64,000 nt of DNA from Sulfuritalea sp. (GTDB lineage Bacteria > Pseudomonadota > Gammaproteobacteria > Burkholderiales > Rhodocyclaceae), in the NCBI GenBank assembly GCA_016708585.1, contig JADJFK010000007.1:186001-250000 (forward strand). The letters run 5' to 3'. The notes beneath the pieces are model-generated. The model was not told the DNA's origin and ran no database searches. It saw only the letters and a list, made by a program, of their open reading frames with translations. Each line of letters begins with the position of its first letter. Within the stretch, counting starts at the first letter, position 1. Below are positions 33,012-43,240 of the stretch, piece by piece. Both the position numbers and the translations under genes were made by a program.

Positions 33012-33776
33012 ATGAGTGAAGTCGACCTGGTCCTCCTGCTGGCAGCCGCCCTGTTTGCCGGATTCGTTGACGCGGTGGCCGGCGGTGGTGGCCTGATCCA
33101 GGTGCCGACCCTGCTGGTGGCGCTGCCCGCCGAATCGCCGGCGACGGTATTCGGCACCAACAAGGTGGCGAGCATTTTCGGTACCGCCAACGCCGCGATC
33201 CGCTACGCCCGGCGCATCGCCTTGCCCTGGCGCATCGCGCTGCCGGCCGCCGCCGCGGCTTTCCTGTTTTCCTTCGTCGGTGCGGCGGCGGTGGCCTGGA
33301 TGCCGAAACAGGTGGTGCGGCCGCTGGTGCTTTGCCTGCTATTTCTGGTCCTGGTCTATACGGTCATCAAGCCGCAGTTCGGGGTTGCCGCCGGCACCCC
33401 GCTGGCGGCGGCGACGGAGCGGCGGGCGGCGATGCTGGTCGGCGCCGTACTGGGTTTCTACGACGGATTCTTCGGGCCCGGTGCCGGCAGCTTCATGATT
33501 TTCGCCTTCGTCCATTGGTTCCGGCTCGATTTCCTCCATGCCTCGAGTGCCGCCAAGGTGGTGAATTTTTCCACCAATGCGGCGGCGCTGGCGTACTTTG
33601 CGCCGAGCGGGCATGTGCTGTGGGCGGTCGGCCTGGGCATGGCGGCATTCAATATCGTCGGCGCCCTGCTCGGAGCGCGCCTGGCTTTGCGCCACGGCAG
33701 CGGTTTCGTGCGCTGGGTGTTCATCGTGGTGGCCGCGGCCCTGATTGTCCGCCTTGGCTACGACACCTTCGTTTGA
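33012..33776 (+). CDS. TauE/SafE (TSUP) family membrane transporter
   Basis: The 254-residue protein has about eight membrane helices and the family's paired motifs GFVDAVAGGGGLIQVPTLL near the N-terminus and GFYDGFFGPGAGSFMIFAFV in the second half. TSUP proteins export sulfite, sulfoacetate or similar organosulfur anions. The substrate cannot be told. No sulfur genes lie nearby. The start ATG lies 3 bp beyond the MITE-like element, so any promoter must be inside or beyond that element. Confidence 0.87.
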   Translation: MSEVDLVLLLAAALFAGFVDAVAGGGGLIQVPTLLVALPAESPATVFGTNKVASIFGTANAAIRYARRIALPWRIALPAAAAAFLFSFVGAAAVAWMPKQVVRPLVLCLLFLVLVYTVIKPQFGVAAGTPLAAATERRAAMLVGAVLGFYDGFFGPGAGSFMIFAFVHWFRLDFLHASSAAKVVNFSTNAAALAYFAPSGHVLWAVGLGMAAFNIVGALLGARLALRHGSGFVRWVFIVVAAALIVRLGYDTFV

Positions 33777-33801
33777 CTCCGGGTCTGTCTGCTGCCGGGG
33801 G

Positions 33802-33817
33802 TGTTTCACGTGAAACG
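33802..33817. promoter_or_regulatory. parS site 1
   Basis: TGTTTCACGTGAAACG matches the universal parS palindrome TGTTTCACGTGAAACA at 15 of 16 bases. It would be bound by ParB encoded 3.5 kb downstream to organise origin segregation. Confidence 0.92.
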
Positions 33818-33839
33818 CGGGGACCGGAGGCGAAACCGG

Positions 33840-33855
33840 AGTTTCACGTGAAACA
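33840..33855. promoter_or_regulatory. parS site 2
   Basis: AGTTTCACGTGAAACA also matches parS at 15 of 16 bases, 38 bp from site 1. Both lie in the 225-bp gap before mnmG, where parS sites are often found. I see nothing else in that gap. Confidence 0.92.
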
Positions 33856-34001
33856 GTTGCCTCCCGGACTGGTGACGGCGGTGTCCCGAGGCTGCGTTTT
33901 TGAATCGAGGGGCGTATGATTGCGCCTCTTTTGGTTCCGGAGCCGGGTCCTGGCGTAAGGGCCGGAGCTCCCGCAAACCGGTTTTCACTTGAGCGCAACC
34001 A

Positions 34002-35879
34002 GTGCAATTTCCCGCGTCCTTTGATGTGATCGTGATCGGCGGCGGCCATGCCGGCACCGAAGCCGCCCTCGCTGCGGCGCGTTCCGGTGCGCGCACGCTG
34101 CTGCTCACGCACAACATCGAAACCCTCGGTGCGATGTCCTGCAATCCCTCGATCGGCGGCATCGGCAAGGGCCATCTGGTCAAGGAGGTCGATGCCCTGG
34201 GTGGTGCGATGGCGGCGGCGGCCGACGAGGCGGGCATCCAGTTCCGCATCCTGAATGCCTCCAAGGGCCCGGCGGTACGGGCCACCCGCGCCCAGGCCGA
34301 CCGGCAACTCTACAAGCAGGCGATCCGCGGCCGCCTCGAAAACCAGCACAACCTGACGCTGTTCCAGCAGGCGGCGGACGACCTGATCCTCAGCGGTGAC
34401 CGGGTCAGCGGGGTGGTGACGCAACTCGGCATCCGTTTTCAGGCACCGACGGTGGTGCTCACCGCCGGCACCTTCCTCAATGGCCTGGTCCATGTCGGCC
34501 TGTCGAACTACCGGGCCGGGCGCTTCGGCGATCCGGCGGCGATCTCGCTGGCCGAGCGCCTCAAGGAAATCCGGCTGCCGGTCGGCCGCCTCAAGACCGG
34601 CACGCCGCCGCGGCTCGACGGCCGCAGCATCGATTATTCCCTGCTGCAGGAACAGGCCGGGGACGATCCGGTGCCGGTGTTTTCCTTCCTCGGCAATCGC
34701 AACCAGCATCCGCGCCAGGTGTCCTGCTGGATCGCACATACCAATAGCCGCACCCACGACATCATCCGTTCCGGGCTGGACCGGTCGCCGATGTTCACCG
34801 GCGTCATCGAAGGCGTCGGACCGCGCTACTGCCCGTCGATCGAGGACAAGATCCATCGTTTCGCCGGCAAGGACAGCCACCAGATCTTCATCGAGCCGGA
34901 GGGCCTGGACACCCACGAGGTCTATCCGCAGGGCGTGTCCACCAGCCTGCCCTTCGATGTCCAGCTGGCCCTGGTGCGCTCGGTGCGCGGGCTGGAGAAC
35001 GTGCATATCACCCGTCCCGGCTATGCCATCGAATACGATTATTTCGATCCGCGCAACCTCAAGGACAGCCTGGAGACCAAGTCCATCGGTGGCCTGTTCT
35101 TCGCCGGCCAGATCAACGGCACGACCGGCTACGAGGAAGCGGCGGCGCAAGGCTTGCTGGCCGGCATCAACGCCTCGCGTCTGGCGCGCCAGCTGCCGGC
35201 TTGGTCGCCGCGCCGCGACCAGGCCTACCTCGGCGTGCTGGTCGATGACCTGATCACGCGCGGCGTTTCGGAACCCTACCGGATGTTCACCAGCCGCGCC
35301 GAATACCGCCTCAGCCTGCGCGAGGACAACGCCGACCTGCGCCTGACCGCGATCGGCCGCGAGCTGGGCCTGGTGGATGACCGGCGCTGGGATAGCTTCA
35401 ACCGCAAGTGCGACGCGGTCGCACGCGAGGCGGAGCGGCTCAAATCGACCTGGGTCAATCCGCGCCAGTTGCCGGAGGCCGATGCCCTGCGCGTGCTGGG
35501 GCAGCCGATGGAGCGCGAGTATCGCCTGTTCGACCTGCTGCGCCGGCCGCAGGTCAGCTACGCCAGCCTGCTCAGCCTGCCCGGGGCGGGGGAGGGTGTC
35601 GCTGCCGCCGAGGTGATCGAGCAGGTCGAGATCCAGGCCAAGTACCAGGGTTACATCGAGCGGCAACAGGAAGAGATCGACAAGAGCCTGGCCCATGAAT
35701 CGCTGCCCGTGCCGGCCGACATCGATTACGGCGAGGTGCGCGGCCTGTCCTTCGAGGTGCGGCAGAAGCTCGAGCAGGCGCGGCCGCAGACCCTGGGCCA
35801 GGCCTCGCGGGTGCAGGGCGTGACGCCGGCGGCAATATCGCTGTTGCTGGTGCACCTGAAGCGGCGCAAGGCGGCATGA
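34002..35879 (+). CDS. mnmG: tRNA uridine-5-carboxymethylaminomethyl modification enzyme MnmG
   Basis: The 625-residue FAD enzyme begins with the dinucleotide-binding fold VIVIGGGHAGTEAALAAARSG, followed by TLGAMSCNPSIGGIGKGHLV. It continues with GLAMPRGTHLE-like RLKTGTPPRLDGRSIDYS and YDYFDPRNLKDSLETKSIGGLFFAGQINGTTGYEEAAAQG. The C-terminal helical domain (VTPAAISLLLVHLKRR) binds MnmE. The start is GTG at 34002. It overlaps rsmG by 4 bp. Confidence 0.97.
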   Translation: MQFPASFDVIVIGGGHAGTEAALAAARSGARTLLLTHNIETLGAMSCNPSIGGIGKGHLVKEVDALGGAMAAAADEAGIQFRILNASKGPAVRATRAQADRQLYKQAIRGRLENQHNLTLFQQAADDLILSGDRVSGVVTQLGIRFQAPTVVLTAGTFLNGLVHVGLSNYRAGRFGDPAAISLAERLKEIRLPVGRLKTGTPPRLDGRSIDYSLLQEQAGDDPVPVFSFLGNRNQHPRQVSCWIAHTNSRTHDIIRSGLDRSPMFTGVIEGVGPRYCPSIEDKIHRFAGKDSHQIFIEPEGLDTHEVYPQGVSTSLPFDVQLALVRSVRGLENVHITRPGYAIEYDYFDPRNLKDSLETKSIGGLFFAGQINGTTGYEEAAAQGLLAGINASRLARQLPAWSPRRDQAYLGVLVDDLITRGVSEPYRMFTSRAEYRLSLREDNADLRLTAIGRELGLVDDRRWDSFNRKCDAVAREAERLKSTWVNPRQLPEADALRVLGQPMEREYRLFDLLRRPQVSYASLLSLPGAGEGVAAAEVIEQVEIQAKYQGYIERQQEEIDKSLAHESLPVPADIDYGEVRGLSFEVRQKLEQARPQTLGQASRVQGVTPAAISLLLVHLKRRKAA

Positions 35880-36511
35880 CGCTCGCGGCCGGACTGGATG
35901 CGGGGCTTGCGGCGCTGGGGCTGGACCTGCCTGGCGATGCCCGCCGCAGGCTGCTCGCCTACCTGGGACTGCTGGCGAAATGGAACCGCACCTACAACCT
36001 GACCGCGATTCGCGACGAAAACGAGATGCTGACCCACCACCTGCTGGATTCCCTCGCCGTGCTGCCGGTGCTCGAAAAGTCGGCGCTGGCGGGACGGCGC
36101 TGGGCCGACGTCGGCAGCGGCGCCGGCCTGCCCGGGATACCGCTGGCCATCGCCTGCCCGGAGCTGAAGCTGACCCTGGTGGACGCCGTCGACAAGAAAA
36201 CCGCCTTCCAGCGCCAGGCGAAAATCGAACTGGGCCTGGGCAACCTCGAGGTTGCCGGGGGCCGGGTCGAAGACCTGCCCGGCGGCGGCTTCGATGCCGC
36301 GATCTCGCGCGCCTTTGCCGATTTGGCCGACTTCATCCGGCTCGCCGGCCACCTGCTCGCCGCCGGGGGAATCCTGTATGCGATGAAGGGCCTTGTTCCG
36401 GAAGAGGAAATCGGCCGTCTGCCGCAAGGCTGGCGCCTGTCCGAATGCCTGCCGCTGCGCGTTCCCGGAGTCGACGCGCAACGCCACCTGCTGGTACTTG
36501 AGAAAGCCTGA
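35876..36511 (+). CDS. rsmG: 16S rRNA (guanine-527-N7) methyltransferase RsmG
   Basis: The 211-residue SAM-dependent enzyme has KWNRTYNLTAIRDENEMLTHHLLDSLAVLP, the SAM-binding strand WADVGSGAGLPGIPLAIACP and LTLVDAVDKKTAFQRQAK. Between the substrate helix and the SAM strand, residues EKSALAGRR come from copy 8 of the dispersed repeat, so this loop is probably a few residues longer than in relatives. It is translationally coupled to mnmG (ATGA), two bases before parA. Confidence 0.95.
   Translation: MTLAAGLDAGLAALGLDLPGDARRRLLAYLGLLAKWNRTYNLTAIRDENEMLTHHLLDSLAVLPVLEKSALAGRRWADVGSGAGLPGIPLAIACPELKLTLVDAVDKKTAFQRQAKIELGLGNLEVAGGRVEDLPGGGFDAAISRAFADLADFIRLAGHLLAAGGILYAMKGLVPEEEIGRLPQGWRLSECLPLRVPGVDAQRHLLVLEKA
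36074..36099 (+). repeat. 26-bp dispersed repeat, copy 8 (inside rsmG)
   Basis: GAAAAGTCGGCGCTGGCG then GGACGGCG, one base from consensus. It is translated in the same frame as the copy in mnmE. Confidence 0.8.
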
Positions 36512-36513
36512 AG

Positions 36514-37293
36514 ATGCACATTTTTGCAATCGCCAACCAAAAGGGCGGGGTGGGCAAGACCACCACCGCGGTCAATCTGGCGGCGGCCCTTGCCGCCAAC
36601 GGGCAGCGCACCCTGCTGGTGGATCTCGATCCGCAGGGCAATGCGACCATGGGCAGCGGGGTGGACAAGCGCTGCCTGCATTCCTCCGTGTACCAGGTGC
36701 TGCTGCAGCTGGCGACCCTCGAAGGCGCCCGCATCGCGTCGCCGAGCGGGCATTTCGACGTGCTGCCGGCCAATCGCGACCTGGCCGGGGCCGAGGTGGA
36801 GCTGGTCGATCTGGACCAGCGCGAGATGCGGCTCAAGGCGGCGCTCGCCGCGCATCGCGCCGATTATGACTTTGTCCTGATCGACTGCCCGCCCTCGCTG
36901 TCGATGCTGACCCTCAACGGCCTCTGCGCCGCCCATGGCGTCATCATACCGATGCAATGTGAATACTACGCCCTGGAAGGCCTGTCGGACCTGGTGAACA
37001 CCATCAAGAAGGTGCACGCCAACCTGAACCGCGAACTGAAGATCATCGGCCTGTTGCGCGTCATGTTCGACCCGCGCAACACGCTGTCGAACCAGGTCTC
37101 GGCGCAGCTGGAGGAGCATTTCGGCGACAAGGTGTTCAAGACCCTGGTGCCGAGAAACGTCAGGCTCGCCGAGGCGCCCAGCTACGGCGTTCCCGGCGTG
37201 CTGTTCGACAAGGCCGCCAAGGGCGCGCAGGCCTATCTGGCCTTCGCCGTCGAACTCATCGCACGCGTCAACACCTGGAAGGAAAACCCGTGA
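36514..37293 (+). CDS. parA: chromosome partitioning ATPase ParA (Soj)
   Basis: The 259-residue protein has the deviant Walker A NQKGGVGKTTTAVNLAAAL (residues 8-26; signature Lys10 and Lys15), LVDLDPQGNATMGSG and DFVLIDCPPSLSMLTLN. It binds DNA non-specifically in the ATP state and moves ParB-parS complexes. No N-terminal HTH extension, as usual for chromosomal Soj. It overlaps parB by 4 bp. Confidence 0.97.
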   Translation: MHIFAIANQKGGVGKTTTAVNLAAALAANGQRTLLVDLDPQGNATMGSGVDKRCLHSSVYQVLLQLATLEGARIASPSGHFDVLPANRDLAGAEVELVDLDQREMRLKAALAAHRADYDFVLIDCPPSLSMLTLNGLCAAHGVIIPMQCEYYALEGLSDLVNTIKKVHANLNRELKIIGLLRVMFDPRNTLSNQVSAQLEEHFGDKVFKTLVPRNVRLAEAPSYGVPGVLFDKAAKGAQAYLAFAVELIARVNTWKENP

Positions 37294-38138
37294 ATCCACC
37301 GAAACAAAAAGGCCTCGGCAGAGGCCTTGACGCCCTGCTGGCAGCCAACAACGCCCCCGAAACGCAGCGGCAGGAATCGCTGCCGGTGGCGTCCCTGCAG
37401 CCGGGCAAATACCAGCCGCGCACGCGCATGGACCCCGGCTCGCTGGAGGAGCTGGCGGCCTCGATAAAGGCCCAGGGGCTGATCCAGCCGATCTCGGTGC
37501 GCCCGATAGCCGCGGGACGCTTCGAGATCATCGCCGGCGAGCGGCGCTGGCGCGCGGCGCAGATCGCCGGTCTGGCCGAAGTGCCGGTGCTGATCCGCGA
37601 CATTCCGGACGATGCGGCACTGGCAATGTCGCTGATCGAGAACATCCAGCGCGAAGACCTCAATCCGCTCGAGGAAGCGGCCGGCATCCAGCGCCTGATC
37701 GATGAATTCACCATGACCCACCAGCAGGCCGCGGATGCGGTCGGCCGCTCGCGCTCGGCGGCCTCCAACCTGCTGCGCCTGTTGCAGCTCGCCAAGCCGG
37801 CGCAGGACATGCTGATGGCGGGCGATATCGAGATGGGCCATGCCCGCGCGCTGCTGCCGCTGTCCAAGGGCGAGCAGGGCCGCATCGCGGCCCTGGTGGC
37901 GGACAAGGGTTATTCGGTCCGCGAAACCGAGCGGATGGTGGCCCGCGAACTCAACCCCCCGGCAAAAAAAGCCGCCGACAGGAAACCCGACCGCGATCTG
38001 TTGCGCCTTGAAGAAGAGCTTTCCGACCGCCTCGGGGCGACGGTCAAGATCAGCGCCAATCGCAAGGGAGGCGGCAGCCTGTCGATACGATTCGGCAGCC
38101 TCGACCAGTTGGATGGTTTGCTGGCGCGGCTTGGTTGA
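37290..38138 (+). CDS. parB: chromosome partitioning protein ParB
   Basis: The 282-residue CTPase has the start KGLGRGLDALLA (ParA-stimulating arginine region), the CTP-binding GERRWRAAQIAGL and ENIQREDLNPLEEA boxes, an HTH (TMTHQQAADAVGRSRSAASNLLRLLQL) that reads parS, and a C-terminal dimer domain. The start is GTG at 37290, coupled to parA. Two parS sites lie 3.5 kb upstream. Confidence 0.97.
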   Translation: MNPPKQKGLGRGLDALLAANNAPETQRQESLPVASLQPGKYQPRTRMDPGSLEELAASIKAQGLIQPISVRPIAAGRFEIIAGERRWRAAQIAGLAEVPVLIRDIPDDAALAMSLIENIQREDLNPLEEAAGIQRLIDEFTMTHQQAADAVGRSRSAASNLLRLLQLAKPAQDMLMAGDIEMGHARALLPLSKGEQGRIAALVADKGYSVRETERMVARELNPPAKKAADRKPDRDLLRLEEELSDRLGATVKISANRKGGGSLSIRFGSLDQLDGLLARLG

Positions 38139-38174
38139 ATCGACGCAAAAATGGCGCGCTGCAACATAAAATGT

Positions 38175-38203
38175 TTGACAACCCCTAATCAATGCCCTAT
38201 ATT
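38175..38203 (+). promoter_or_regulatory. atp operon promoter
   Basis: TTGACA and TATATT are separated by 17 bp, both near-perfect, 33 bp before atpI. It is one of the strongest sigma-70-like promoters in the window. Confidence 0.8.
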
Positions 38204-38235
38204 CGCGGGCTTTCGGACGCGGCCCGGTCTTATAG

Positions 38236-38574
38236 ATGTTTAAGGCCGTATTCCATCAAGGCATCGCCACGCTGATCGTCGCCGGACTCGCCGGATTCTG
38301 GGGTGGGTTGCACGGGGCGGTGTCGGCAGGATTGGGCGGCGCGGCAATCGTGGTACCGAACCTGTTTTTCGCCCTCAGCCTGTGGGCCGCAGCATCCAGC
38401 GGTCGGGCGTCGGTCGGCAGGTTTTTTGTAGGCGAGTTGATCAAGATTGCGGCAACGCTGGCGTTGCTGGTGATCGTGGCGGGGGCGTATCGGGAACTCG
38501 ATTGGCTGGCACTGCTGGCCGGGGTGTTCCTGGCGCTGAAGGCAAACCTGATAGTGATTTTGACGAAGGCCTGA
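38236..38574 (+). CDS. atpI: ATP synthase subunit I (AtpI)
   Basis: The 112-residue protein has about four membrane helices: HQGIATLIVAGLAGFWGGLHGAVSAGLGGAAIVVPNLFFAL, LIKIAATLALLVIVAGAY and LDWLALLAGVFLALKANLIVILTKA. AtpI assists assembly of the c-ring. It opens the operon six bases before atpB. Confidence 0.88.
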   Translation: MFKAVFHQGIATLIVAGLAGFWGGLHGAVSAGLGGAAIVVPNLFFALSLWAAASSGRASVGRFFVGELIKIAATLALLVIVAGAYRELDWLALLAGVFLALKANLIVILTKA

Positions 38575-38580
38575 ACGAGC

Positions 38581-39429
38581 ATGGCAGCCCAAGGTCCCAA
38601 CGCTTCCGAATACATCATCCACCACCTGACGCACCTCAAGAACACGGCGCAGACCTCGCTGGTGGATTGGTCGGTGTTCCATCTCGATTCCCTTTTCTGG
38701 TCGATTTCCCTCGGCTTGCTGGCGGTACTGATTCTGGCCAGCGCCGCCGCCAAGGCCACCTCCGGCGTGCCGGGCCGCTTCCAGGCCGCCGTCGAAATCC
38801 TGGTCGAAATGGTCGAATCGCAATCCAAATCGATCGTCCATGGCGACCGCAGTTTCATCGCTCCCCTGGCCCTGACGGTGTTCGTCTGGATTTTCTTCAT
38901 GAACGCGATGGACCTGCTCCCGGTCGACCTGCTGCCACGCCTCTGGGAAGTCGCCTATGGCGCCGCCGGCCACGATCCCCACCACGCCTACATGCGCGTG
39001 GTACCCACCGCCGACCTCAATGCCACGCTCGGCATGTCCCTCGGCGTGCTGATCCTCTGCATCTGGTACAGCGTCAAGATCAAGGGCATCGGTGGCTGGA
39101 TGCACGAGCTGTTCACCGCTCCCTTCGGCGCCCATCCCTTGCTGTGGCCGGTCAATTTCGCCATGCAGATGATCGAGTTTGTCGCCAAGACCGTCTCGCA
39201 CGGCATGCGACTGTTCGGCAACATGTATGCCGGCGAACTGATCTTCATGCTGATCGCGCTGATGGGCGCGGCCTGGTCGGGCACCTTCGGCAGCGGCCTG
39301 CTCTGGCTGGGGGGCGTTTTTGCCGGCACCGCCTGGGCCATTTTCCACATCCTGATCATCACGCTGCAAGCTTTCATCTTCATGATGCTGACCCTGGTGT
39401 ACATCGGTCAGGCACATGAAAGCCACTAG
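38581..39429 (+). CDS. atpB: ATP synthase subunit a
   Basis: The 282-residue Fo subunit forms the proton half-channels. The essential stator arginine is Arg210 in HGMRLFGNMYAGELIFML, the same number as in E. coli, and the last helix has the Gln of FHILIITLQAFIFMMLTLVYI. The N-terminus carries a longish soluble extension (MAAQGPNASEYIIHHLTHLKN). Confidence 0.96.
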   Translation: MAAQGPNASEYIIHHLTHLKNTAQTSLVDWSVFHLDSLFWSISLGLLAVLILASAAAKATSGVPGRFQAAVEILVEMVESQSKSIVHGDRSFIAPLALTVFVWIFFMNAMDLLPVDLLPRLWEVAYGAAGHDPHHAYMRVVPTADLNATLGMSLGVLILCIWYSVKIKGIGGWMHELFTAPFGAHPLLWPVNFAMQMIEFVAKTVSHGMRLFGNMYAGELIFMLIALMGAAWSGTFGSGLLWLGGVFAGTAWAIFHILIITLQAFIFMMLTLVYIGQAHESH

Positions 39430-39476
39430 TCTCAAAATCTCCACTTAACCTTCACTTTTTCACACAAGGAGTCATC

Positions 39477-39725
39477 ATGGAAGGCAACATCGTTGGTTTC
39501 GTCGCGCTGGCGGCCGGTCTGATCATCGGTCTTGGCGCCGCGGGTGCCTGTATCGGCATCGGCATCATGGGCAGCCGTTTTCTGGAAGCTTCCGCCCGTC
39601 AGCCCGAGCTGATGAACACGCTGCAAACCAAAATGTTCCTGCTGGTCGGTCTGATCGATGCCGCGTTCATTATCGGTACCGGTATCGCCCTCTGGTACAC
39701 GACTGCCAACCCGTTCATCAAGTAA
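39477..39725 (+). CDS. atpE: ATP synthase subunit c
   Basis: The 82-residue helical hairpin has the polar loop ARQPE and an ion-binding carboxylate at Asp61 in VGLIDAAFIIG, the E. coli position. The sodium-binding Gln-Glu pair of Na+ enzymes is absent, so the enzyme should be proton-coupled. The glycine-rich first helix (AAGLIIGLGAAGACIGIGIMG) packs the ring. AAGGAG precedes the ATG. Confidence 0.97.
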   Translation: MEGNIVGFVALAAGLIIGLGAAGACIGIGIMGSRFLEASARQPELMNTLQTKMFLLVGLIDAAFIIGTGIALWYTTANPFIK

Positions 39726-39757
39726 TCGTCTCCAATAACCTTTAAGGAGCGATTACC

Positions 39758-40228
39758 GTGAATCTGAACGCAACGCTGTTTGCCCAGCTGGTTGTGTTCC
39801 TCATCCTGGCGTGGTTCACGATGAAATTCGTGTGGCCGCCCATCATGAAGGCACTCGACGAGCGCGCAAGCAAGATAGCCGACGGGCTTGCGGCCGCGGA
39901 CAAGGCCAGAACAGACCTGGCGCACGCCGAGAAGAAGGCCGGTGAGGAGCTGCGCAAGGCGCGCGAATCGGCTGCCGAGTTCCGCAGTGGCGCCGAACGC
40001 CAGGTGGCGCAACTGATCGACGAGGCGCGCGCCGAAGGCGCACGGATCGTCAGTGCCGCGCGCGAAGCCGCCGAGGCCGAGGCCGCCGCCGCTTCGCAGC
40101 GCGCCCGCGAAGCCCTGCGCGAACAGGTCGCGGTGCTGGCGGTGGCCGGTGCCGAGCGCATCCTGCGCAGGGAAATCAACGCCCAGGCCCACGCCGAGCT
40201 GCTGACGCAGCTCAAGTCGGAGCTCTGA
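39758..40228 (+). CDS. atpF: ATP synthase subunit b
   Basis: The 156-residue stator subunit has one N-terminal helix (LNATLFAQLVVFLILAWFTMKFVWPPI) and a long charged coiled coil with many Ala/Glu/Arg residues. There is a single b gene and no b' paralogue, so the stator is probably a homodimer. The start is GTG-like in context but the frame begins at ATG-equivalent 39758 (GTG). Confidence 0.95.
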   Translation: MNLNATLFAQLVVFLILAWFTMKFVWPPIMKALDERASKIADGLAAADKARTDLAHAEKKAGEELRKARESAAEFRSGAERQVAQLIDEARAEGARIVSAAREAAEAEAAAASQRAREALREQVAVLAVAGAERILRREINAQAHAELLTQLKSEL

Positions 40229-40234
40229 TCCGCC

Positions 40235-40783
40235 ATGGCCGAGAACGTCACTCTTGCGCGTCCCTATGCCGAGGCCGCATTCCAGTTGGCCAAGGGCGGA
40301 AATGCCCTTGACGCCTGGTCGGTGGCTCTGTCACGGCTTTCCGCCGTCACCGCCCGCCCCGAAATGGAAGAGTGCATCGGCAATCCGCGCCTGGGTGCCG
40401 CCGAACTGGCGCAGCTCTGCGTCGACGTCGCCTCTTCCGCCGGCAAGCTCGACCTGTCGGCCGACCAGCGCAACTTCGTGCGCGTCCTGGCCGACAACGA
40501 CCGCCTGATCGTGCTGCCCGAAATCAGCGGGTTGTTCGAGGAGCTCAAGCACGGCCACGAAGGGGTCAAGGATGCCGAAATCTCTTCGGCCTTCGCCCTC
40601 GACGAAGCCACGCTGAAAAACCTCGTGGCCGACCTCGAACGCAAGTTCGGCTGCAGGATCAAGGCGACCGTCAAGGTCGATGCAGAACTCATTGGTGGTG
40701 TCCGCATCGCCGTCGGCGATGAAGTGATCGACGCCTCGGTCCGCGGCAAACTCGCCGCGATGGCCACCGCGCTAAAGAACTAG
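40235..40783 (+). CDS. atpH: ATP synthase subunit delta
   Basis: The 182-residue delta subunit joins b2 to the top of F1. It starts VTLARPYAEAAFQLAKGG and ends FGCRIKATVKVDAELIGGVRIAVGDEVIDASVRGKLAAMATAL, the OSCP-type C-terminal motif. It is six bases from atpF and 10 from atpA. Confidence 0.95.
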   Translation: MAENVTLARPYAEAAFQLAKGGNALDAWSVALSRLSAVTARPEMEECIGNPRLGAAELAQLCVDVASSAGKLDLSADQRNFVRVLADNDRLIVLPEISGLFEELKHGHEGVKDAEISSAFALDEATLKNLVADLERKFGCRIKATVKVDAELIGGVRIAVGDEVIDASVRGKLAAMATALKN

Positions 40784-40793
40784 GAGCAATTCC

Positions 40794-42332
<1,539 letters not shown>

Positions 42333-42358
42333 TCACCTACTGCTAACGGAGAGCGATC

Positions 42359-43240
42359 ATGCCGGGCAGCAAGGAGATCCGCACCAAGATCAAGAGCGTG
42401 CAGAACACGCGCAAGATCACCAAGGCCATGGAAATGGTGGCCGCTTCCAAGATGCGCAAGGCGCAGGAACGGATGCGTGCCGCACGTCCCTACAGCGAGA
42501 AGATCCGCCGCCTGGCGGCCAATCTCTCGCAGGCCAATGTGACCGAGTACCGCCATGCCTTCCTCAGTCGGGGAGAAGTGGCGGAGGTCAAGCGCGTAGG
42601 CCTGATCGTCGTCACCACCGACAAGGGCCTGTGCGGCGGCCTCAACACCAACGTCCTGCGCCAGGCGCTCTCCAGCATGCGCCAGTGGCAGGCCGGGGGC
42701 GTCACCGACATCCAGGTCACCTGCATCGGCAACAAGGGGCTGGGTTTCATGCAGCGCGCCGGCGCCAAGGTGATTTCGCATGTTACCCACCTCGGCGACA
42801 CGCCCCACCTGGACAAGCTGGTCGGGCCGGTCAAGGTCATGATCGATGCCTTCCGCAACGGCGAACTGGATGCCGTCCATCTGGCCTACACCCGCTTCAT
42901 CAATACCATGAAGCAGGAGCCGGTAATCGAGCCGCTGCTGCCGCTGTCCGGCGAGCGCATGGGCACCCCCGACCGGAGCTGGGACTACCTCTACGAGCCG
43001 GATGCCCAGGTCGTGATCGACGAATTGCTGCTGCGTTATGTCGAGGCACTGATCTACCAGGGCGTCGCCGAAAACATGGCCTCCGAACAGTCGGCACGCA
43101 TGGTGGCGATGAAGGCGGCGACCGACAACGCGGGCAGCGTGATCAAGGAACTGCAACTGATCTACAACAAGGCACGCCAGGCGGCGATCACCAAGGAAAT
43201 TTCCGAGATCGTCGGCGGTGCTGCCGCGATTGCAGGCTAG
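42359..43240 (+). CDS. atpG: ATP synthase subunit gamma
   Basis: The 293-residue rotor shaft has a conserved N-terminal helix (PGSKEIRTKIKSVQNTRKITKAMEMVAASKMRKAQERM), TDKGLCGGLN, and a C-terminal helix ending AAITKEISEIVGGAAAIAG. The codons for VGGAAAIAG and the stop appear a second time at 43299-43328 with only synonymous changes, so the 3' end of this gene seems to have been rebuilt. Confidence 0.96.
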   Translation: MPGSKEIRTKIKSVQNTRKITKAMEMVAASKMRKAQERMRAARPYSEKIRRLAANLSQANVTEYRHAFLSRGEVAEVKRVGLIVVTTDKGLCGGLNTNVLRQALSSMRQWQAGGVTDIQVTCIGNKGLGFMQRAGAKVISHVTHLGDTPHLDKLVGPVKVMIDAFRNGELDAVHLAYTRFINTMKQEPVIEPLLPLSGERMGTPDRSWDYLYEPDAQVVIDELLLRYVEALIYQGVAENMASEQSARMVAMKAATDNAGSVIKELQLIYNKARQAAITKEISEIVGGAAAIAG

